A stretch of DNA of 64,000 nt from JAVDCA01 sp035293985. GTDB lineage: Bacteria > Pseudomonadota > Alphaproteobacteria > Rhizobiales > Xanthobacteraceae. Location of the stretch: contig DATGLS010000012.1 of NCBI GenBank assembly GCA_035293985.1, positions 186,001 through 250,000 on the forward strand, in the 5' to 3' direction. A program made the translations under genes and the position numbers. Below the pieces are notes generated by a model. That model did no database searches and was not told the DNA's origin. It worked only from the letters and a program-made list of their open reading frames with translations. Positions 59,716 to 64,000 of the stretch are shown here, one piece after another; within the stretch, counting starts at the first letter, position 1; each line of letters opens with the position of its first letter.

Positions 59716-61239
59716 ATGCTCCACGTTTCCATCTTCATCGAGGGCGTGCGTTCGCAGCCGCGCCTGATGTTCTGGCTCGCGGCGCTCGCGCAGGCCGCGA
59801 TCTGGTGGTTGGTGCCGACGGTCTTCTACGCGGCGCCGCCCGGCGACCTGCCGATGGTGCTCGCGGTCGGCCACGAATACCAGCTCGGCACCGATCTCGG
59901 CCCACCGCTCGCCTTCTGGCTCGCCGAGGTCGTCTACGTGCTCACCGGGCTCGCCGGCGTCTACCTGCTTTCGCAGGCCTGCGTCGTCGTCACCTATTGG
60001 GCCGTGTTCGAACTCGGCCGTGCCCTCGTCGGCGCGCAGCAGGCGGCGATCGCGGTGCTCTTGATGCTCGGCATCACCGTGATGACGGTGCCGTCGCCCG
60101 ATTTCGGCCCGGCGGTGCTCGGCATGGCGCTCACGGCGCTGATGATGCTGCATTTCTGGCGCGCCATCGGCGAGGGCCAGCGTCGCTACTGGTTCGTGCT
60201 CGCCTTCGATCTCGGCCTCTTGCTCCTCACCACCTATGCGGGCGTGATCCTGTTCGCCTGCCTGATGCTGTTCATGTGGGCGACCGAGCGCGGGCGCGCC
60301 GCGCTGCAGACAGTCGAGCCGTGGTTCGCCGCGATCGTCGTCGCGGTGCTGCTGTTTCCCCATCTCATCTGGCTCGACATCGCCGGCGATACCACCTTCG
60401 GCCCACTGTGGGAACGCCTGCGCTCGAGCGAGGCCGCCGACACCAACCTGATCGCGTGGCTGCGCCTGCTCGCCACCGTCGTGGCGGTCCATGTCGGGCT
60501 CCTGCTGCTCGTCGCGCTCGCGAGCGGCTGGCGGCGCAAGGAAGGCGACCTCCAGCTGCCGACCTTCGTGCGCGCGCCGCTCGATCCCTTCGCGCGGCGC
60601 TTCGTCTACTTCATGGCGATCGCGCCGATCGTCGCCGCAACGCTGCTGGCCGCCATCGTCGGCTCGCCCGCGCCGGTCGGCGGCACGGCGCCCTATGTCA
60701 CGCTTTCCGGCCTCGCGGCCGTGGTCGCGGCGGGTGATACGATCGTGATCCACCGCCAGCGCATCGTCGGCCTCGCCTGGACGCTGATGCTGCTGCTGCC
60801 GCCCGCGATCGCGGTCGCCATGGTGATCTTCGTGCCATGGACCGTCGCGATCGAGATGAAGAGCGCGCAGCAGGCCGACCAGATGGGCGCGTTCTTCGGC
60901 AAGACCTTCCGGGATCGCACCGGCAAGCCGCTCACGATCATCACGGGCGATCAGCGCCTCGCCACCCTTATTGCGCTCGCTGCGCCCTCGCGCCCGAGTT
61001 ACTACGACGCCGCCGCGCCCATGCGCACGCCCTGGGTCACGCCCGACGACATCCGCAAGCGCGGCCTGATCGTGGTGTGGCCCGCCTCCGGGTCCGGCGG
61101 CGCGCCTGCCAGCCCGCCCGCCGACATCAAGGCGCGCTTTCCCGACCTCGTGCCGGAAGTGCCGCGTGCCTTCGGCTACACCAACCAGGGCATGCTGCCG
61201 CTCGCGCGGGTCGGCTGGGGCATGATCCGCCCGCAGTAG
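59716..61239 (+). CDS. Membrane glycosyltransferase, GT39/ArnT-like
   Basis: Polytopic inner-membrane protein, 507 aa, with about 10-11 hydrophobic helices. The N-terminus (LMFWLAALAQAAIWWLVPTVFYAAPPGDLPMVLAVGHEYQLGTDLGPPLAFWLAEVVYVLTG) holds the acidic periplasmic loop expected of GT39/PMT-type enzymes, with Glu-Tyr and Asp near residue 55-62. The C-terminal 110 residues are a soluble periplasmic domain (TGKPLTIITGDQRLATLIALAAPSRPSYY). It would transfer a sugar from a polyprenyl-phosphate carrier to lipid or protein. Acceptor unknown. It starts 76 bases after rnhB. Confidence 0.75.
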   Translation: MLHVSIFIEGVRSQPRLMFWLAALAQAAIWWLVPTVFYAAPPGDLPMVLAVGHEYQLGTDLGPPLAFWLAEVVYVLTGLAGVYLLSQACVVVTYWAVFELGRALVGAQQAAIAVLLMLGITVMTVPSPDFGPAVLGMALTALMMLHFWRAIGEGQRRYWFVLAFDLGLLLLTTYAGVILFACLMLFMWATERGRAALQTVEPWFAAIVVAVLLFPHLIWLDIAGDTTFGPLWERLRSSEAADTNLIAWLRLLATVVAVHVGLLLLVALASGWRRKEGDLQLPTFVRAPLDPFARRFVYFMAIAPIVAATLLAAIVGSPAPVGGTAPYVTLSGLAAVVAAGDTIVIHRQRIVGLAWTLMLLLPPAIAVAMVIFVPWTVAIEMKSAQQADQMGAFFGKTFRDRTGKPLTIITGDQRLATLIALAAPSRPSYYDAAAPMRTPWVTPDDIRKRGLIVVWPASGSGGAPASPPADIKARFPDLVPEVPRAFGYTNQGMLPLARVGWGMIRPQ

Positions 61240-61382
61240 CAGCTTTACCGTCCCCCTTCAGGCAAGCGTGAAGCGGTCGGTCGGTGGAAAACCTCTCCGC
61301 TACGCAGGCAGCTTCCGCGCGCCTCCATTATGCTTCGCGGCGGGAAGCGACGCGCCAAGCAGCGCACCATTTGGAGGACAAC

Positions 61383-62708
61383 ATGACCGACCAGGCCGAA
61401 CGCGCGCGCCACGGCTTCCTCGATCGATACTTCGGGCTCGAGGCGCAGGGCACCACCACGCGCACCGAGCTGGTCGCCGGCGTCACCACTTTCCTCACGA
61501 TGGTCTACATCGTGTTCGTCAACCCCTCGATCCTCGGAAAGACCGGCATGGACACCGGCGCGGTGTTCGTCGCGACCTGCATCGCGGCCGCGGTGTCGAC
61601 GCTGGTGATGGCGCTCTATGCCAACTATCCGATTGCGCTCGCGCCCGGCATGGGCCTCAACGCCTTCTTCACCTTCTCGGTGGTGCTGACCTACAAATAT
61701 ACGTGGCAGCAGGCGCTCGCCGCGGTCTTTTGCTCGGGCGTGATCTTCTTTCTCATCTCGGTCTTCCGCATCCGCGAATACATCATCAATTCGATCCCGA
61801 AGAACCTCAAGCTCGCGATCTCGGCGGGCGTCGGCCTCTTCCTCGGCATCATCGCGCTCGAGGAGGCGAAGATCGTCGTCGGCAACCAGGCGACGCTGGT
61901 GTCGCTCGGCGATCTCAAGCAGCCGGCGGCCCTGCTGTGCATCCTCGGCTTCGTGCTGATCGTCGCGCTCAACGCCCGCAAGGTGATCGGCGGCACGCTG
62001 CTCGGAATCCTCATCGTCACCGCGATCGGCCTGTGGCCGGGGCTCGTCAAGTACAACGGCATCGTGTCGGCGCCCCCTTCGCTCGCGCCGACGCTTTTCC
62101 AGCTCGATTTTTCGCGCATCACCGAGCTGGGCTTCCTCACCATCATCGTCAGCTTCCTCTTCGTCGACGTGTTCGACAATGCCGGCACGCTGATCGGGGT
62201 GACCCACCGCGCCGGCCTCCTCGACCAGGACGGCAACCTGCCGCGCATGAAGCAGGCGCTGATCGCCGACAGCTTCGCCGCCATGTTCGGCTCGCTGATC
62301 GGCACCTCGACGACGACGAGCTACATCGAGAGCGCCGCCGGCGTCTCGGCCGGCGGCCGCACCGGCCTCACGGCGGCCGTGGTCGCGATCCTCTTCCTGC
62401 TGGCGCTGTTCTTCGCGCCGCTCGCCGGCATGATCCCGGCCTACGCGACCTCGGCGGCGCTGCTCTACGTCGCTTGCGTGATGGCGCAGGGGCTCGCCGA
62501 AATCTCCTGGGACGACATCACCGAATACGGCCCGGCGGTCGTCGCCGCCGTCACGATGCCGCTCACCTACTCGATCGCGACCGGCATCGGCCTCGGATTC
62601 ATCACCTATGCGCTGGCGAAGGTCATCGCCGGCAAGTTCTCCGACCTGAAACCGGCCGTGCTGATCCTCGCCGTGATCTTCGCCGCCAAATTCTATTGGG
62701 TGGGGTAG
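61383..62708 (+). CDS. NCS2-family purine permease (AzgA/PbuG type)
   Basis: Nucleobase:cation symporter-2 AzgA-like permease, 441 aa, about 12-14 membrane helices, importing hypoxanthine/guanine/adenine. Signature segments are ELVAGVTTFLTMVYIVFVNPSIL (about 27-49), IALAPGMGLNAFFTF (about 85-99), FVDVFDNAGTLIGV (about 258-271) and SLIGTSTTTSYIESAAGVSAGGRTGL (about 300-325). GGAGG lies 6 bases before the ATG. The TAG stop is the first bases of a GTAGG-type repeat. It is monocistronic, with no purine riboswitch visible upstream. Confidence 0.92.
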   Translation: MTDQAERARHGFLDRYFGLEAQGTTTRTELVAGVTTFLTMVYIVFVNPSILGKTGMDTGAVFVATCIAAAVSTLVMALYANYPIALAPGMGLNAFFTFSVVLTYKYTWQQALAAVFCSGVIFFLISVFRIREYIINSIPKNLKLAISAGVGLFLGIIALEEAKIVVGNQATLVSLGDLKQPAALLCILGFVLIVALNARKVIGGTLLGILIVTAIGLWPGLVKYNGIVSAPPSLAPTLFQLDFSRITELGFLTIIVSFLFVDVFDNAGTLIGVTHRAGLLDQDGNLPRMKQALIADSFAAMFGSLIGTSTTTSYIESAAGVSAGGRTGLTAAVVAILFLLALFFAPLAGMIPAYATSAALLYVACVMAQGLAEISWDDITEYGPAVVAAVTMPLTYSIATGIGLGFITYALAKVIAGKFSDLKPAVLILAVIFAAKFYWVG

Positions 62709-62810
62709 GTGGGGAAAATCGCATGCTCATACCGGCCCGCGTGGGCGACCGCGCAGGCGCGATTTTGCCCACGCGGCGGTACACGCGATCGCGCGCTCGC
62801 CCACCCTACG
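62705..62810. repeat. GTAGGGTGGGCAAAA-type palindromic repeat, copy 1
   Basis: Begins GTAGGTGGGGAAAATCGC, ends GCTCGCCCACCCTAC, with internal GCGCGATTTTGCCCACGCGG. Its outer ends are complementary and it contains nested palindromes. The same family recurs at 63601-63707, so the ModA-like gene is bracketed by two copies. Base 62706-62708 (TAG) is the stop of the purine permease. Confidence 0.75.
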
Positions 62811-62821
62811 AGAGCAGGTCG

Positions 62822-63580
62822 ATGATCGGCATGCGTCGCGTCGCATTCATCCTCGGAGTGCTGGTCATGGCGACACACGCCCATCCGGCCGACGCCGCGG
62901 AGCTGAAGATCTTCGGCTCGCGCGTCACCAGGATGGTGATCGGCGACATCGGCCCTGCCTACACCCAGGCGACCGGCAACAAGCTCACGGTCGTCACCGA
63001 CGTCGCGGCCGTGATGAAGCGGCGCATCGAAGGCGACGAGCCGCTCGACATCGCGGTGCTGGTGAGCTTCCAGGTCGATGATCTGATCAAAAAGGGCAAG
63101 CTCCTCGCCGACAGCCGCGCCGACGTGATGCGCGCCGGCATCGGCGTCGCGGTGAGGCGCGGCGCGCCCAAGCCCGACATCTCGACCGTCGCGGCCTTCA
63201 AGCAGGCGCTGCTCGACGCCAAATCCATCGTCTATCTCGAGGAGGGCGCGAGCACGCTCCATTTGCAAAAGGTGCTCGCCCAGCTCGGCATCGCGGATGC
63301 GCTCGAGGCCAAGACGATCAAGACCTCGGGCGAGTCCGTCTCCGAGATGGTCGCCGCCGGCGACGCCGAGCTCGGCATCATCGTCATTCCCAACATCCTG
63401 TCGGTGCCGGGCGCCGAGGTGGTCGGCCCACTGCCGGCGGAGCTGCAGTCCTACATCACCTTCACGGCGGCCGTGTCGCCGACCTCGCCCAACCAGCCGG
63501 CCGCACGCGACGTGATCAAGCTGATGCAAAGCCCCGCCGGCGTGGAGTCGATCAAGAAGAACGGCATGGAGCCGGGGTAA
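62822..63580 (+). CDS. ModA-like molybdate/extracellular solute-binding protein
   Basis: Periplasmic binding protein, 252 aa, of the molybdate-binding (SBP family 11) fold. The signal peptide MRRVAFILGVLVMATHAHPADAA starts at the second Met (62831) or nine bases earlier, with a weak AGCAGG upstream. Mature features are ELKIFGSRVTRMVIGDIGPAYTQATGNKL, MKRRIEGDEPLDIAVLVSFQVDDLIKKGKLL (about 72-101) and GESVSEMVAAGDAELGIIVIPNI (about 185-207). No modB/modC genes adjoin it, and orphan ModA-like proteins of this length are often of unknown ligand. It is isolated between two repeat copies. Confidence 0.85.
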   Translation: MIGMRRVAFILGVLVMATHAHPADAAELKIFGSRVTRMVIGDIGPAYTQATGNKLTVVTDVAAVMKRRIEGDEPLDIAVLVSFQVDDLIKKGKLLADSRADVMRAGIGVAVRRGAPKPDISTVAAFKQALLDAKSIVYLEEGASTLHLQKVLAQLGIADALEAKTIKTSGESVSEMVAAGDAELGIIVIPNILSVPGAEVVGPLPAELQSYITFTAAVSPTSPNQPAARDVIKLMQSPAGVESIKKNGMEPG

Positions 63581-63600
63581 CCCTCCCGTCATTGCGAGGC

Positions 63601-63707
63601 GTAGGGTGGGCAAAATCGCGTTGCGCCGTGCATCCGCGTGGGCAACCGCGCCTACCGCGATTTTGCCCACGCGGATGCACATGCGCACGCGCGGTTGCCC
63701 ACCCTAC
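63601..63707. repeat. GTAGGGTGGGCAAAA-type palindromic repeat, copy 2
   Basis: Outer ends GTAGGGTGGGC and GCCCACCCTAC are nearly complementary (GTAGGGTGGGCA at left, TTGCCCACCCTAC at right), with inner arms GTGGGCAAAATCGCG and CGCGATTTTGCCCAC. It is 107 bp, related to 62705-62810. Bases 63704-63706 supply the stop codon of the convergent uracil-DNA glycosylase gene. Confidence 0.78.
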
Positions 63708-64000
63708 GGATTCAGCGCCTTCTTGATCGCGAGAAAATCCCGCCAGGCGAGCCGCTTGTGCAACGGCTGGCGCAAGAGATAGGCCGGATGCAGCGTCGCG
63801 GTGGCGCGGATCTCGCGCGTACCGGTGTCGTAGGCGAGCCAGCGGCCGCGCGTCCGCATGATGCCGTCGGTGTAGCCGAGCAATGTCTGGCTCGACGGGC
63901 CGCCGAGGCAGACCAGCACGTCGGGGTCGACCAGCTCGATTTGTCGCTGGATGAATGGCAGGCAGATCTGGCTCTCCTGCGGCGTCGGCGTGCGGTTTCC
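63704..64000 (-). CDS. Type 4/5 uracil-DNA glycosylase (5' end beyond window)
   Basis: C-terminal 98 residues of a uracil-DNA glycosylase of the thermostable Fe-S type, open to the window end. Visible are NRTPTPQESQICLPFIQRQIELVDPDVLVCLGGPSSQTLLG with one of the cluster cysteines, then RGRWLAY and the uracil-binding segment LHPAYLLRQPLHKRLAWRDFLAIKKAL, whose HPAYLLR is diagnostic. It removes uracil from DNA in base-excision repair. Its stop codon lies within the second GTAGGG-type repeat, so the extreme C-terminus may have been changed by insertion of that repeat. Confidence 0.9.
   Translation of the reverse strand, partial: GNRTPTPQESQICLPFIQRQIELVDPDVLVCLGGPSSQTLLGYTDGIMRTRGRWLAYDTGTREIRATATLHPAYLLRQPLHKRLAWRDFLAIKKALNP

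Noticed and set aside
61268..63580. A 770-codon plus-strand frame spanning the purine permease and ModA-like gene
   Set aside because: Only its last 253 codons (from 62822) are real; the upstream part is Arg/His-rich shadow of the permease in another frame.
62705..63707. Composite transposon carrying the ModA-like gene
   Set aside because: No transposase or target-site duplication is visible; the repeats are small palindromic elements found widely in this kind of genome.

Overview
The window is 64 kb of very GC-rich DNA, roughly two-thirds G+C by eye, densely packed with genes and with many 4-nt ATGA start/stop overlaps. Five orphan Bug/TctC periplasmic binding proteins, a dipeptide-type ABC system, CoA-dependent aromatic catabolism and several families of GC-rich palindromic intergenic repeats (CCCTCTCCCCG and GTAGGGTGGGCAAAA types) point to a free-living alphaproteobacterium of the Hyphomicrobiales (Bradyrhizobium, Rhodopseudomonas or Pseudolabrys relatives). 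This is inferred from gene style and repeats; no rRNA or tRNA gene was found. Only the first and last genes are cut by the window edges. Layout: (1) 1-7082 is an organic-acid catabolic locus: a D-2-hydroxyacid dehydrogenase divergent from a class I fumarase/tartrate-dehydratase pair, two Bug proteins, a split aconitase/isopropylmalate-isomerase pair and a flavin-reductase-like protein. Inverted GGTCA/TGACC repeats precede two of its transcription units. (2) 7298-9028 is a two-barrel outer-membrane protein. (3) 9175-16748 is a minus-strand operon for aerobic degradation of 2-aminobenzoate (or salicylate) through its CoA thioester: bifunctional monooxygenase/OYE reductase, SDR, MarR regulator, enoyl-CoA hydratase, acyl-CoA dehydrogenase, CoA ligase and a Rid protein, with a 36-bp perfect palindrome upstream. 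(4) 16945-24746 holds LysR/Bug/O-methyltransferase, then Bug/AcnA-type aconitase/isocitrate-lyase-type enzyme. (5) 24985-38371 is the most coherent unknown system. It has an eight-gene operon (three-subunit flavin/iron-sulfur dehydrogenase, a second flavin oxidase, a complete dipeptide-type ABC importer core), a threonine-dehydratase-like enzyme, a NocR/OccR-style LysR regulator, and a separate binding protein plus MmgE/PrpD unit. Three promoters in this region share the same 15-bp LysR-type box, always exactly 20 bp from a TTTGAC -35 element, so the regulon can be drawn from the sequence alone. (6) 38573-45256 holds a small exported protein, a LysR regulator, a GMC oxidoreductase and a GntR/Bug/sulfatase unit. 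(7) 45314-53745 is a peptidoglycan amino-sugar salvage locus: M15 peptidase, DOMON-like protein, NamZ-type muramidase, NagA, MurA, a BadF-type amino-sugar kinase, MurQ and a SIS deaminase/isomerase. (8) 53878-64000 is mixed: a small unknown protein, a MarR-GNAT fusion, a glycosyltransferase, a radical SAM protein, an amidohydrolase, RNase HII, a membrane GT39-like protein, a purine permease, a ModA-like protein and the end of a uracil-DNA glycosylase. No intergenic stretch exceeds 300 bases; the larger gaps hold operators or palindromic repeats, and in four places a repeat supplies the stop codon of the adjacent gene.
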